A stretch of 64,000 bases of DNA from positions 4,404,501 to 4,468,500 of the forward strand of contig OY992833.1 in assembly GCA_963921425.1 (NCBI GenBank), written 5' to 3'. Positions 1 to 11,509 of the stretch are shown here, piece after piece (positions within the stretch are counted from its first letter, which is position 1; every line of letters begins with the position of its first letter). The notes under the pieces were generated by a model, which was not told where the DNA came from, made no database searches, and saw only the letters and a list, made by a program, of their open reading frames with translations. Both the position numbers and the translations under genes were made by a program. This DNA comes from Dryas octopetala (Eukaryota; Streptophyta; Magnoliopsida; Rosales; Rosaceae).

Positions 1-113
1 TTTGAAGGAGGTCCAATAACACCTAACCCGGTCCACATTCTAACATTCCTCTTCTTCTCCGTCTATGTCTGTTAACCTCACTCTCTCTCTAACCTCACTC
101 TATCGTCTTCGCC

Positions 114-245
114 ATGGAGCACAGCCTAGCGCCTTCTCTGCTGGATCGGATCGACGAGCTTCGAGATCCAGCCACCATTGGATATGGGTATAGGTGCGAG
201 ATCGTTCTTGACGAACCAGGAGATCACTTCCAGATCTATAAATAA
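114..245 (+). CDS. 44-codon open frame of unknown origin, possible captured exon
   Basis: A short open frame begins MEHSLAPSLLDRIDEL and ends QIYK before a TAA. The base composition is exon-like and the frame follows a CT-rich stretch resembling a 5' leader. It lies head-to-head with the TRAP-beta fragment next door, which suggests that several captured gene pieces sit side by side. I do not recognise the protein. It could also be chance, or 5' leader sequence of a host gene truncated by the window edge. Confidence 0.25.
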   Translation: MEHSLAPSLLDRIDELRDPATIGYGYRCEIVLDEPGDHFQIYK

Positions 246-301
246 GAAAAGAAAAATAACAAAATTGAGATCGAAAATGGTGGAATTATGAGGAAGCGTA
301 C

Positions 302-489
302 GAAGATCCTTGGTTGTAGATATCAATGGAGACAGAGACGTGCTCAGCGCCGGACTTGAGCCTGTTGAGGGAGGCCTTCTTGTGGATGACGATGAAGGGC
401 GAGTCTGAGCTTGATAGCGCCGACGAGAACAGAAACAGAGATACCACCGCGAAGATCAGAGGCCTGCTCAAGGGATTCGTCATTTTCAT
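302..489 (-). pseudogene. TRAP-beta (SSR2) exon 1 fragment
   Basis: Read on the minus strand, the frame opens MKMTNPLSRPL, has a hydrophobic signal peptide (about residues 9-28), then SPFIVIHKKASLNRLKSG and VSVSIDIYNQGS. This is the start of the translocon-associated protein beta subunit, an ER membrane protein of about 190 aa associated with the Sec61 channel. It stops after 62 codons at a GT (TCTTC|GTACGC) that looks like the normal exon 1 donor. The following exon (which would continue roughly AYDVSL) is absent for at least 300 bases, where unrelated sequence reads instead. I therefore call it a captured genomic exon 1, not a working gene. The unspliced donor argues against a processed retrocopy. 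Family identification is from recalled family sequence. Confidence 0.75.
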
Positions 490-519
490 TTGGGAAGGTG
501 TGGTGACAAAGTTTAGCAA

Positions 520-1082
520 TTGTCTTGATTTGGATTCTTGGGTTTAGATAATCAACAATAGTTTTCATTTGGATTTAGTTTTTTCTTGGTTTGTTCTACT
601 ATTCATCCGGATTGCTCTTAGTTTTCATTTGGATTTAGTTTTTTCTTGGTTTTCTTAGTTTTCATTTGTATTTTCTAAGTCCGAATTGCTGCCTGCCTGT
701 AGAGAATGCTGAGAAATGGGTCAAATATTGGTGTGCGCGCATCCATCCAGGCTGCCTCCTTTCATATATTTCATTGCAGTGAAGAATTGGAGCTGGGAAT
801 TAATTGCTAACATAAATCATGCCCCATGCATCTTTGGTTTCATCGATCTCTAAGTTAAGAGAGCTATCTTCCAAATTATTCATGGCAAATACATTGATGG
901 GTACAGTGATTCTCATGAACTTATTTTCATTGTTTATTCTTGCAGGGTCATATTTAATGTTTGGGTTGCTTATAGTACTATTGGAATGTTGTTGTTTTGA
1001 AATTGGTGGTAATTGTGATGAGTAGTAGGCAATATGGGGTTTGTTTTCGAATTAATTTGCTTGGAATTCATCATATGGGAGC
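520..1082. other. AT-rich DNA without a recognisable gene
   Basis: A 30-40 base segment with the core AGTTTTCATTTGGATTTAG is repeated at about 560-580 and 618-640, and again in part near 655. A 68-codon open frame at 819-1025 has no recognisable domain. Nothing else is supported here. Confidence 0.4.
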
Positions 1083-1327
1083 AAGTAATTAGAGATTTTG
1101 AAATTGTCAGTGTTTTTGGGGTATGAATTGGGTTAGATAAGGAGAAATTATATTTTCCTCTTGTTGACTTAGATAAACCCATAATTTCTGTTTTAGTTTG
1201 TTCTTTGCTTGTTTATGCTTTCACGAGGATTGTACTAGGTTTAAATTATATTTTCTAATTTATTGTTACTATCAAATAATAACAATACTTGATTGCCACT
1301 ACCGGGCAGTAACAATAAATGATTGTT
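1083..1327 (+). repeat. 245-bp direct repeat, copy 1
   Basis: This segment matches 1938-2182 at a constant offset of 855 bases with about six or seven mismatches (roughly 97% identity by eye). It begins AAGTAATTAGAGATTTTG and ends in the palindromic GATTGTT/AACAATA motif series that continues downstream of copy 2. The two copies bracket the LIP5 exon fragment. Confidence 0.9.
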
Positions 1328-1338
1328 GGAATATTGCT

Positions 1339-1830
1339 TTATGTAAAACTTGGATAAGATTGGAAATTAGGATAGGAGTAATTAGTTTCATGAGAAGGAT
1401 AGTTATGTGGCAAATGCTGTAGGGGTTCATGTGGGTTAGTTTCATGAGAAGGATAGTTATGTGGCAAATGATGTTGGGGTTCATGTGGGTAGGGTTGCTG
1501 GTTGTATGGCTGAGAATAGTCAGAACTTTCTGATCTATTTGTTGGGGGAGGTGGATGGAAATCATGGGAAGGGTGACCACCAGTAGGGTAAGATTGAGGT
1601 GGTGGCGAAATGTTAGTAGAATGCTGGTCTTTGACTTCATCATGGAACTGAGGTGATGACTGAAAGCTAGTAGAATGCTGGATGTTGACTTTATCATGAA
1701 ACTGAGAAGGTGCAATGTCTTCAGAATGCTGCCTGTTGACTTCATGATAAAACTGGGGTGATGGATCAGATTGTGGTCCAGGACTGGTAACTGCAGTTTC
1801 ACTAGGCCCAAGATCCTGCAAGGATAGACA
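1339..1830 (-). pseudogene. LIP5 (VTA1-like) Pro/His-rich exon fragment
   Basis: On the minus strand a consensus acceptor (CTATCCTTGCAG) opens a frame rich in Pro, His, Ser and Gln. It contains PPPQSYPTGGHPSHDFHPPPP and YNQQPYPHEP and ends NFQSYPSF. This matches the low-complexity middle of plant LIP5, the positive regulator of the ESCRT ATPase SKD1/VPS4 in multivesicular body sorting. The N-terminal MIT-type region and the C-terminal SKD1-binding helices are absent, and the frame stops just past NFQSYPSF. A block of about 18 residues (PHEP..HNYPSHETN) is duplicated in tandem. Retention of the intron acceptor shows that genomic DNA, not mRNA, was captured. It sits between two 245-bp direct repeats. 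Confidence 0.7.
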
Positions 1831-1937
1831 TAGTTGAAGATCAAATCATACAAAAAGTAAAAACTCATAAACAAATTTTTCTCCACTAACAGAAACATCA
1901 TTTTACTTTCTTAATATGTTTATAAACATGCAAGCTA

Positions 1938-2182
1938 AAGTAATTAGAGATTTTGAAATTGTCAGTGTTTTTGGGGTATGAATTGGGTTAGATAAGGAGA
2001 AATTATATTTTCCTCTTGTTGACTTAGATAAACCCATAATTTCTGTTTTAGTTTGTTCTTTGCTTGTTTATGCTTTCATGAGGATTGTACTAGGTTTAAA
2101 TTATATTTTCTAATTTATTGTTACTATCAAACAATAACAATACTTGATTGTCACTGCCGGGCAGTAACAATAGATGATTGTT
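1938..2182 (+). repeat. 245-bp direct repeat, copy 2
   Basis: This is the second copy of 1083-1327. It runs directly into the long GATTGTTACTG/CAGTAACAATA series, whereas copy 1 is cut there and joined to the LIP5 piece. Copy 2 therefore looks like the ancestral context and the LIP5-bearing interval like an insertion or duplication product. Confidence 0.9.
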
Positions 2183-2975
2183 ACTGCCGAACAGTAACAA
2201 TAAGTGATTTTTGGATTTGGTTTTGATGTGTTTCTTGCATTTTTGAACTAATTTGTATGTGATTGTCACTTCCTGCCTGATAGTGACAAATGTTAAATAG
2301 TATTTTTTTGACAGTGGCAATTTTTTTGACAGTGGCTATTGTTAAAAAAAAAAAACAGAAGATACACGACAGCTTCAACAAAAAAAGAAAAAAAAGAAGA
2401 AGACACATGACAGCTTCATAAAAAAAAAAAAAGGAAGTACATGCCTGCTTCAGCAAAAAGAAAAAAAGAAGAAGACAAAGATTTTTGTTTTTTATGTGTT
2501 TATGTTAGAAAAATACATAAGATTTGTATATGTATGTTGTTTCTGGGTTTTTTTTAGCACATTGAGAATAGTCATTGTTCGATAGTGGTAATAAATAATA
2601 ATTGACACTGTGACAGTAACAATTAGGTGATTGTTACTGTGTGATAGTAGCAAATTAGCAATCACCTGATTTGTTACTGTGTGACAGTAGCAATCAGGTG
2701 ATTGTTACTCTCTGAATTTTGTGATTTTCTATAGTTTGAATTTTGGTGATTGTTATTGTATGACAATAACAAGATATATTAGTTATCTTCAACATGTAAT
2801 TGTTACTGTAAAACAGTATCAATAGATGATTGTTACTACCAAGTAATAACAATTTCTGATTGTTACTGCCAGACAGTAGCAATAAGTGATTATTACTATC
2901 AAACAATGATAATATTTGATTGCCACTGCCCGGCCAGTAGCAATAGATGATTGTTACTATTCGATAGTAACAATT
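2100..2975. repeat. Array of short palindromes (TTGTTACTG / CAGTAACAA)
   Basis: Many imperfect palindromes of 20-25 bases of the form TTGTTACT-n-AGTAACAA follow each other with a spacing of about 30 bases, mostly at 2110-2215 and 2580-2975. Between them, at 2340-2470, lie three purine-rich near-repeats of about 50 bases with the core GACAGCTTCA. No coding potential is evident. Confidence 0.75.
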
Positions 2976-3360
2976 ATATTTACTATTAAAACGTAAAAGA
3001 TTATGGAAGCCTCATCTTGATTTTTTGTATTTTATATTGGTTATTATTTAACATGTTTATGACATGAAAATACATAAATTATTATTTATTTTTTTTGGGT
3101 AGTTTATGTATCAATTGGTACTGAAATGAAAAAAAATAAATAAAGGGAAAAAATGATATTTTTTTAAAAACACTGTAGCGCGCTACAGTAACGGCGTCAC
3201 TGTAGCACCGGTTTTTTAAAAAGTGGGCCGCTACAGTATTTTACTGTAGCGTGTGGGTCGGATGAATAGTATATTTTAAAAATTGGACTTTAAAAAAAAA
3301 ACCCCTATAAGACATGGCCAACATGAGAAATGACCAATATAAACCTAAGTGTCATTTTTG
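2976..3360. other. AT-rich spacer with CTGTAGC inverted motifs
   Basis: At about 3170-3255 the motif CTGTAGC/GCTACAG occurs several times in both orientations and could fold into hairpins. No gene was seen. It may be the edge of a transposon, but I could not define termini. Confidence 0.4.
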
Positions 3361-3364
3361 GGTA

Positions 3365-5240
3365 CAAACAGTTACCACTTACTCGAGTGTTTCTTCAAGA
3401 GCTGGTAACTCAGGATCAAGTTTGTGGTAACTTACCACATTCTTGATCATTAGTTACCATATTCTTGAGCGTTTATTCAAGAACTGCTGGTAACTCAAGA
3501 TCAAGTTTGTGGTAAATTATCACATTCTTGATTGCTAGTTACCACATTCTTGGGCGTTTATTCAAGAACTGGTAACTCCAGATTAAGTTTGTGGTAACTC
3601 TTCAAAAAAGGCCTATCTGGATGAGTTACCACTTCTTGATATCTCATTTAAGTTATTGGTAACTCCAGATCAAGTTTTGGGTAACTTACCACATTCTTGA
3701 TCGCTAGTTACCATATTCTTGAGCGTTCATTCAAGAACTGGTAATTCCGGATCAAGTTTGTGATAACTCTTTAAAAAACGGCTTATCTAGATGATTTACC
3801 ACTTCTTAATACCTCGCTCAAGTTATTGGTAACTCAAGATTAAGTTTGTGGCAACTTACCACATTTTTTATTGCTAGTTACCATATTCTTAAGCGTTTAT
3901 TCAAGAACTGATAACTCGAGATCAAGTTTGTGGTAACTTACTACATTCTTGATCGCTAGTTACCACATTCTTGAGTGTTCATTCAAGAACTGGTAACTCC
4001 GGATCAAGTTTATGGTAACTCTTTAAAAAGGCCTATCTAGATGAGTTACCACTTCTTGATATCTTGCTCAAGTTATTGGTAACTCCATATCAAGATTTGG
4101 GTAACTTATCACATTTTTAATCACTAGTTACCACATTCTTGATCACTAGTTACCATATTCTTGAACGTTCATTCAAAAACTGGTAACTCCGGATCAAGTT
4201 TGTGGTAACTCTTAAAAAAAGTCTTACCTAGAAGAGTTACCAATTATTGATATCTCGCTCATTTTATTTGTAACTCATGATCAAGTTTGTAGGAGCTTAC
4301 CATATTTTTGATCGCTAGTTATCACATTCTTGAGAGTTTATTCAATAACTCAAAACTCGAGATCAAGTTTGTGGTAACTTACCACATTTTTTATCGCTAG
4401 TTACCACATACTTGAGCGTTTATTCAAGAAATAGTAACTCTGAATCAAGTTTGTGGTAACTCTTCAGAAAAGGCTAATCTGGATAAGTTACCACTTCTTG
4501 ATACTCACTCAAGTAATTGGTAACTCAGGATTAAGTTTGTGGTAACTTACCACCTTATTGATCATTAGTTACAATTCTTGAGCGTTTATTCAAGATTAAG
4601 TTTGTGGTAACTTACCATATTTTTGATCGCTAGTTGCCACATTATTTAGCGTTTATTCAATAACTGGTGACTCCGAATCAAGTTTGTGGTAACTCTTCAA
4701 AAAATGCCTTTCTGGATAAGTTACCACTTCTTGATATCTCGCTCAAGTAATTAGTAACTCAGAATCAAGTTTGTGGTAACCTACCACATTCTTGATCGTT
4801 AGTTACCACATTCTTAAGCGTTTATTCAAGAACTGGTAACTCGAGATCAAGTTTGTGGTAAATTACCATATTCTTGATCGCTAGTTACCACATTATTTAG
4901 CGTTTATTCAATAACTGGTAATTCCGAATCAAGTTTTTGGTAACCCTTCAAAAAAGGTTTATCGAGATGAGTTACCACCACTTTTTGATGTCTCACTCAA
5001 ATAAGTTGTAATTCTGGATCAAGTTTTGGGTAACTTACCACATTCTTGATCGCTAGTTACCACATTCTTAAGCGTTTATTCAAGAACTGGTAACTCCAGA
5101 TCAAGTTTGTGGTAACTTACCACATTCTTGATTGCTAGTTATAACATTCTTAAGCCAGTAAGTTATCACTATCTTAATTGGTCGTCAGTTACCACTATCT
5201 TGATTGTCAGTTACCACATTCGTGATCGATAGTTACCACA
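3365..5240. repeat. Long array of GGTAACT / AGTTACC inverted motifs
   Basis: About 1.9 kb consists of degenerate units of roughly 170-190 bases built from GGTAACTC, GATCAAGTTTGTGGTAACT, TTACCACATTCTTGATCG, CTAGTTACCA and TTCATTCAAGAACT. The motifs occur in both orientations, so the array can fold on itself. Units differ by many substitutions, so it is older than the 502-bp array further on. The same family occurs at 15130-15990 inside the CNGC gene. Confidence 0.85.
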
Positions 5241-6116
5241 TTTTTTGACGGCATTGTATGCCTGCAGTCATTGTAGACTCTCTCAATTAAATTTCTCCCC
5301 AAATCTTTTTGAAAATCCACTTGTCTTATACACCCAGGCCCTGTTTGTTGGGACGTAATCCAAAAGTGATGTTTGGTTGGTTTGGAAAGAAAACCAATTA
5401 AGGAATTGTGTACTCTTGCTTGATTGTAATGAATTTCGTCTGAGAGACGGAATAGAAATACCAACAAGGGGTGGTATTTCAATTCCATCAACTAAGTTGG
5501 AATGAAAAATTACAATAGATACCCTTTGTTAATTGAAGCAAATACCCTTTATCAATTGTGAAGAATAAAGAAAAAAACAAAAGAATTTTCTGGACTTTCT
5601 CAACTGAAAGTCGAAATTTGTAGTGAGAAAAAAAAACTGCATCATCATTGATGCAACAAGTTGTCCTTGTCATAATCATCAGCGCATCGAGCATCAGGGG
5701 ATCGTTGTTTGAGTCATCGGCAGACTAGCCGGAGCTCCTTCTGGGAGTTATCGGCAGAGCAGTACGGGTTTCTTGTTGGAGTTGTCCATAGAGAAAGGTG
5801 CGAATGGTCGGATTTGTCAGCTTGAGTCACAAGTGGCAGATTGAGTAAATGCTTATCATCTTCGTCATTGGCAGACCAAGAAAAAAATTACTTGAATTTT
5901 GACGAGAAAAAATTGGATTGAATGTAATCTACTAGCCAATCCATCCTCGCCGCTGAAGGTGTTGATGAAGATAACTTTTGGGGATCTATATATGGGTTTG
6001 GTGTTTTCTTTGTATCATTTTTCTGGGTATTGATTTTAATGGGGTGAGGTGGGATGATTTTGATTTTGTCATTTTCTATGTTCAAGTTGGTTGTGTATTC
6101 CATTGTTTTGGTCAAT
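5241..6116. other. Non-coding DNA left of the LTR fossil; possible MITE arm
   Basis: The stretch near 5336 (GGCCCTGTTTGTTGGGA) and the stretch near 9625-9640 (ATGAGGCCCCAG) resemble inverted arms of a GGGCCTGTTTG-type MITE into which the LTR fossil inserted. The inner parts of the arms match poorly and I found no convincing target duplication. Open frames here have no recognisable domain. Confidence 0.3.
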
Positions 6117-6121
6117 AGACA

Positions 6122-9100
6122 TGTAACGACCCGACCCAAATTTTCACTAGAAATTTAAATTTTTATTTAACTATGATTTTAAGAGATTTTTTTTTAAAAA
6201 AGGATGTTGAATTGTATTTTAAAGATTTTGAGAATTTATTTGGAAAATAAAAAGATTTGATTTAAATTTTTATTTATTCTTGTTTTAATTTGGGGCTTGA
6301 TCCAAATTTGACTTTTAAAATAAATGGGCTTTCGATTTTGACTTTGGGTCCGTTAGATAGGTTTCGATCCCACGAGTTCGTAGACGCGTAGTACGCGTCG
6401 TTTCGAGTTACGGTTTAAAAGATACGGACATGTGAAGTGAGGGCCAATTTGGTAAATTTATAAAAGTGGGTTTTAAATACCCAAAATCAAAAAAAATTTC
6501 TGATTTTTCTCTCTCTAGAATTTTCTAGTGACTTCTCTCTCTCCATTTTTATTTCTCTCACCCCCGCACTCTCTCGCTGTTTTTCTCTCCCCCACATCCT
6601 CTCCCTTGCGCCATTACCCAGCCACCACCCACTCACCATCGCCGACCGCCTTGCCAGCCTCTGGCTCCGGCAAAACCCCCGAGCCCATTCTCTCTCTTCC
6701 CTACTCTTTTCTCTCTCCTCTGCGCGCAACTTCAGCAGGCCGTACCCGTTTTCCCGACTAGCTTCTCGGCGGACCAAGGCCACCGACCAGCCTCCCAGGC
6801 ACCGACCACTCCTCGCCAACCTCCGGCGAGCCTTCCCCGACGCCGACCAGCTCAGCCCGGCCTTCCTCCAGCCCAACCCAGCTCCCCTGCACATCGAAAA
6901 AACTCTCCAGAAAACCATCCAACCGCCGCCCCTTCTCTTCGACAATTCCGGCCACCTCCGGCCTTCGTTCGGCTTGTTTTCAGGTGGGTTTCCCGGCCTC
7001 CATTTCCTATGGGCTTTATTTCCCCTATACCTATCTTGTTCAATTTGGGTATTTAGAAACTTGGATTTTGGAGAAATGAAGGGCATTTCGGGTTCCTCTG
7101 AAATTTTTGGACTTGTAGGTTGTTATTGTTGTTTTCTTAGACGATTATATCCCTAAGACACCCATTGGTCATTTAGAACCCGAAATTTGGACTAAATTGT
7201 AAGAAATTTAAGTTTTGGGAAGTTGGATTTGTAAGCTTGGAAACTAATTTGGGTCAGTTGGGGTTGGCTGAGTCTTAGGGTATTTTTGGTGTGATTTTGG
7301 GCAATCTCATGTTTAGGAAACCCGAAATTGGATGTTAGATATGAATGTATATGAAGATTGAGAAATTTTTGTATATTTAGTTAATTTTTGGGCTTGAAAC
7401 AGGCACCTTGGGCAGCAACCTCTATGATTTCGAAACCCCCACTGATATTTCATAATTTTAGAGTATTTATGATAATTGGTTGATTGGGTTATCGTTATTA
7501 GTTATAATAATTGTGGTTAGGTTGAACCGGGAAACCTTAGGGGCGTTTGTGGAAGTGTTATTGGTCAATTCGTGTAGATTGTAAACCAATCGCGTAGGAA
7601 CGAAGTCGAGTGGGACGTTAGACTCCACACACCCACAACCTTTAAAGGTTGTAGAACCGAGACTAATCTATGTTTTTGTTGTTTACTTTATAGGCGAGAC
7701 GACCGTGGCTCGTGATGATCCGGCGGAGGATCGAAGCTAGGGCTATCTCTGTGAGTGGACCTTACTTCCCTAAAATGATTTATGAAAATTGCATTTTATC
7801 TTGGTTAATTGAATTTGTTTGAGTAATAACAAATGTGAGCAAACTTTGGTTTTCAAATAAATTGATAAAAGATTTCATTAATCCTATTATGCATGATAGC
7901 TTGAATTTGATTTGGAATTTGATGAAAAATGTTGGATTTCGGATTTCAAATGCTTCATAAATAAGTTTTAAAACCATATATTTACATGTTAGTTTTAGCG
8001 AGTTGTTGGGCTTTGGGAAAAGAATTTAGTTTCTCATTTTATATACAAGGTTCATTTAATATTTCGGTTTTGTCGAAAAGTATTATTTTGATTTAAGTAT
8101 ATTGAATTTGATTTGGATTTCGTATGTTGGCTTATGGATTTTAAGTTTCTTTTGGGGAAGTACCTTGATATTTATTTTTGATAGAAAAAGGATCTATTAT
8201 TTGGATTATGGAAAAATGGTTTTCAAACCACCCTTTGCAGTACCCTCCAGGTTATCAGATACATAGGTCTTTAGGACTCATCACGGCACACACATAGGCT
8301 TTGGGCCGTGTGTCGGGATGCTTCGCCCTTTGGGGGCTGCTCTGCGTGCACGTACGACCAGGATTGCCTGCACGTGTATGGATTTTACTCCACGCGTGTG
8401 TATGGCCAGGATATTGCCTGCACGTGTTGGATTTCATTCCACGCGTGTGTATGGCCAGGATATTGCCTGCCTGTGCGATGCAGGAATTCCGCACAGGTGT
8501 ATGGCCAAGTTATTCAGGGTATATAGCATGGTGGAAAATGAATTTGGTTATTTTCAAAGATTATTAAATATGATTTTAAGTGAGGGATTCTTTTGAAATC
8601 TATCAAGGTTGTTGTTACGATGTTTTACGGTTCGTTTGTTTTAAGAAATTGTTATCTTGAGAAAATATATATTGTTTTATGGGATTTCTTAAGTTTAAAT
8701 AAACTTTATGGTTTAAACTGGGGGATTTTAAAGAGTAACGTGAGGTTTTAGAGCTAAACGTGGTTTAGGAGGATTTTCTGAAACAGGAAGTTTACTTTTG
8801 TTTTCATTTTCATTAAACTGTCCACTCACTGAGTTATCTCACAGTTTTTCTTGTTTTGTCTAAAATTGTCCCCCCAGGTAGTAGCTTTGGTGGAGGTCGA
8901 GCCAATAACGTCGAGGCAGTTACATCCATCTCCCTAGTTGGACCCTGTAGGCGACATTTTATTCTTGTAAAAATTCCCTGTAATAGAATAGCAGCTCTGA
9001 TAACCACTTTAAATATTTAGTTGGTTTCTCTGTGAAATTGTTGGGTCTGAGACCCTTTTTGGTTGTGGTAGAGGTGGTTGTTGTTTAGAAGTGCTTTTTA

Positions 9101-9233
9101 ACAGGTTTTGAAATTTCTGGGTTAGTCCATTTTCAGGGGAGGTTCTGCCGAATTTTCGGTAGGATTTTCTTTGAATTTGGATCCCGCAGGATCCCTCCAG
9201 GTTTCAGGGTGAAAACCGGGGGCGGTCCTGTCA
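6122..9233 (+). mobile_element. Large solo-LTR-like fossil (3.1 kb), TSD AGACA
   Basis: The element starts TGTAACGACCCGACCC and ends GGCGGTCCTGTCA. It has the TG..CA termini of an LTR and a perfect 5-bp duplication AGACA (6117-6121 and 9234-9238). It contains no gag-pol protein. A CT-rich leader-like part lies at 6500-6980 and a diverged tandem repeat of about 60 bases (CACGCGTGTGTATGGCCAGG) at 8340-8520. Its first 400 bases are related to the reversed start of the element at 39654-42824. I read it as a solo LTR, or a non-autonomous element, of a family with very long LTRs, probably Ty3/Gypsy-type. The perfect TSD suggests moderate age. Confidence 0.75.
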
Positions 9234-9238
9234 AGACA

Positions 9239-10619
9239 TGAATCTGGAGCACTACGTTAATTTGAAGAAAAAAAAAATTGATATATATTGTTATTTGCTA
9301 TGTTTGTTTTGAAATTTTTTTATTTTTTCAGATTGTATACTAATTTATATTGTAAAGATGTTATGTTAACTCAAAGGAATAATATTCTTTCTATGTTGAT
9401 ATTAAAAAATTTTAAAACTTAAACAAAATAGGATATTAGTGGAAAAGTGTAAAGCTTTGTAGTCTATTCCAATCCTTACCAAGCATTAGAATGAAAATAA
9501 TTAATCATTCTTTAGTTTTGATTCCCAGCTTGTTCCAAACATTTAAATGGAATTATTGAAACCATTCCATTATGGACCAGTCAGAAAAATGAGTATAATT
9601 CCTATTTCTATTCCTATTCTACCATTACGGTCAGAAAAATGAGGCCCCAGTGTTAATATAGTCCATTCACAAACATGGTTGACTAAAATCTCAAGTAACA
9701 CAATTTTTATCCATTTAACGTTGTCTGTTAGTATTATTTGGCACTAGTCACATTATTATCAAATTTGAAGAAAATAAAAATTTGGATATGAAATTAGGAA
9801 AATAATTAATAATTTGGGTACTTAATTGGGATAAAGGCCAAACCTCAAGTACCAAAATTGAAAAAAAAAAAAAAAGAACAAAAAAAAAAACCCCCTTAAT
9901 TTATTTGTTCCCTCCAAAACTTATTTCCCTCCATATTTTTTCCTTCAAAAATCTAAGTAACACAATTTTTATCCATTTAACTTGATTTGGTAAAAGTTTT
10001 AGGGAAATCTTAATTTTGGGGAAGGATTGGAGGCTAGGTGACTTTTGAGTCATTTTTCCTCCATCAAATTTAAATTTAGAGAAATGTTTGGGAGAAAATT
10101 AGAGTTACTCAAATGTTTGTTTGAGGTCCTCCCCTAAATGGTTAGTTTATTAAAAAAGTTTATATAGCTCTTGTAGTGGGGGAGGGGAGGGAGGAAGAAG
10201 ATGAGTTTGGTTTTTGTTTGTTTTTTTTTTTTTTTTTAAGTTTTAGAATATTATAATTTTAATTAATTTTTTTTATACATGACAACTTACATAAGAAAAA
10301 AAAGGCCTACAATGGCCATGTAGGTGCCACATCACCAATCTTTAAGGTTTAGAAGAATTATTTATTTATTTTTTTGTCCAAGTGGACGAAATCACAATAA
10401 TCCCCCTTGCCACATTAGCATTTTTAACGGTTTGGACGATAGAATGGACAAAGAAAGGTAAAGTGGGACACGGGGCATAGTTGTAGGTGGTAAAGTGAGA
10501 CAAATAAACATCTGGGTGGTAAAATGAGAATCAACTCAAACTTTGGGTGGTAAAACACAATTATAAGTTTTTTGACTGATTGGATTTGGTTCCTACTCAT
10601 AAAGAGAGGTATCAAAGGC
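9239..10619. other. AT-rich intergenic DNA with MITE remnants
   Basis: No gene was found. At 10440-10560 phrases such as GGTGGTAAAGTGAGACA and GGGTGGTAAAACAC recall the arms of the MULE-type MITEs seen at 49.7-51.4 kb. Poly-A and poly-T runs lie near 9855 and 10220. Confidence 0.35.
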
Positions 10620-11410
10620 TTGTAGGATAGCTTAATTATATATTTATCTCATACACACTCTGATATAGCTTATGCATTGAATGTTGTGAGTTAATTCATG
10701 CATGCTCTAGGAAAATCTCATACGGATGGAGTGGAGCGTATCTTGAGATACTTAAAGTCTGCCCCAAGTAAGGAGTTATTGTTTACTAAACATGGTCATC
10801 TTGATGTGTTGCTTATACAGATGTAGACCGGGTAGGTTAAGTTGATAACATGCAGTTTACTTCTAGATAATTCACTTTTTTGGGTGGTAACCTTGTTACT
10901 TGGATTAGTAAAAACAAGTTGTTGCAAGTTCTAGTGTTGATGCTGAAATAAAGGTATGGCCTTAGGTGATTGTGAATTGCTAAGAAATCTGTTGACTGGC
11001 TTGGGTTTTTAACCTAGAATGGTTCTAGATCTACATTCTCAAAACAAGTCAACAGTTGATATTGCTAATAACATTGTTCAACATAATCAAAACATGTTGA
11101 GAATGATCGCCACTTCATTAAGGAGAAGTTGGGAAGTTGATATTATCTATTTTCCAGTTGGCGGATATGCTTACCAAGACAGTGGTGAGCATAGTATTTA
11201 TTGACTTATTAGTCAAGTTGAGCATGTGTGATATCTATGCACCAACTTGAGGAGGAGTGATAGCATAAGTCCTAGTCCTTGTATAGTTACGATTCCATTT
11301 GTGTAATTATGAAAAGTGTTGGGTTTTTACTTGTAATTATTTTTCTCCTTATCTGACTAGGATTGTAAACATGTATATATATCACTTTATACAATTAATA
11401 AGTATATGGA
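10620..11410 (+). mobile_element. Ty1/Copia fossil: RNase H end, polypurine tract and LTR start
   Basis: Conceptual reading shows the end of the reverse transcriptase and the RNase H region of a Copia element (SHTDGVERILRYLKS, then TFLGGNLVTW, later STVDIANNIVQHNQN). A polypurine tract (GAGGAGGAG) follows near 11252. The sequence after it starts TGATAGCATAAGTCCTAG and fits the start of an LTR. The copy is broken in several places and truncated at its 5' side, with no gag, protease or integrase in view. It looks old. Confidence 0.7.
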
Positions 11411-11509
11411 AAATTTACCCTAAAAATAGTTTCTTGGCACATAAAAACAGTCTTGTGTCGCAGAATGTGAGATAAACAAACAAAAAGTCCCTTTACAAGT
11501 AACAGCTTA

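Noticed and set aside
1299-1901. 200-codon frame on the minus strand over the LIP5 fragment
   Set aside because: It is an out-of-frame shadow. The LIP5 match is in the neighbouring frame.
1-5300. Helitron ends around the captured gene pieces
   Set aside because: No TC start combined with a hairpin plus CTRR end could be placed with confidence.
6487-7086. 199-codon Arg/Glu-rich frame on the minus strand
   Set aside because: It is the reverse reading of a CT-rich leader within the LTR fossil, with no known domain.
5333-9650. hAT MITE split by the LTR fossil
   Set aside because: The GGCCC/GGGCC ends look alike, but the inner arms match poorly and no target duplication was found.
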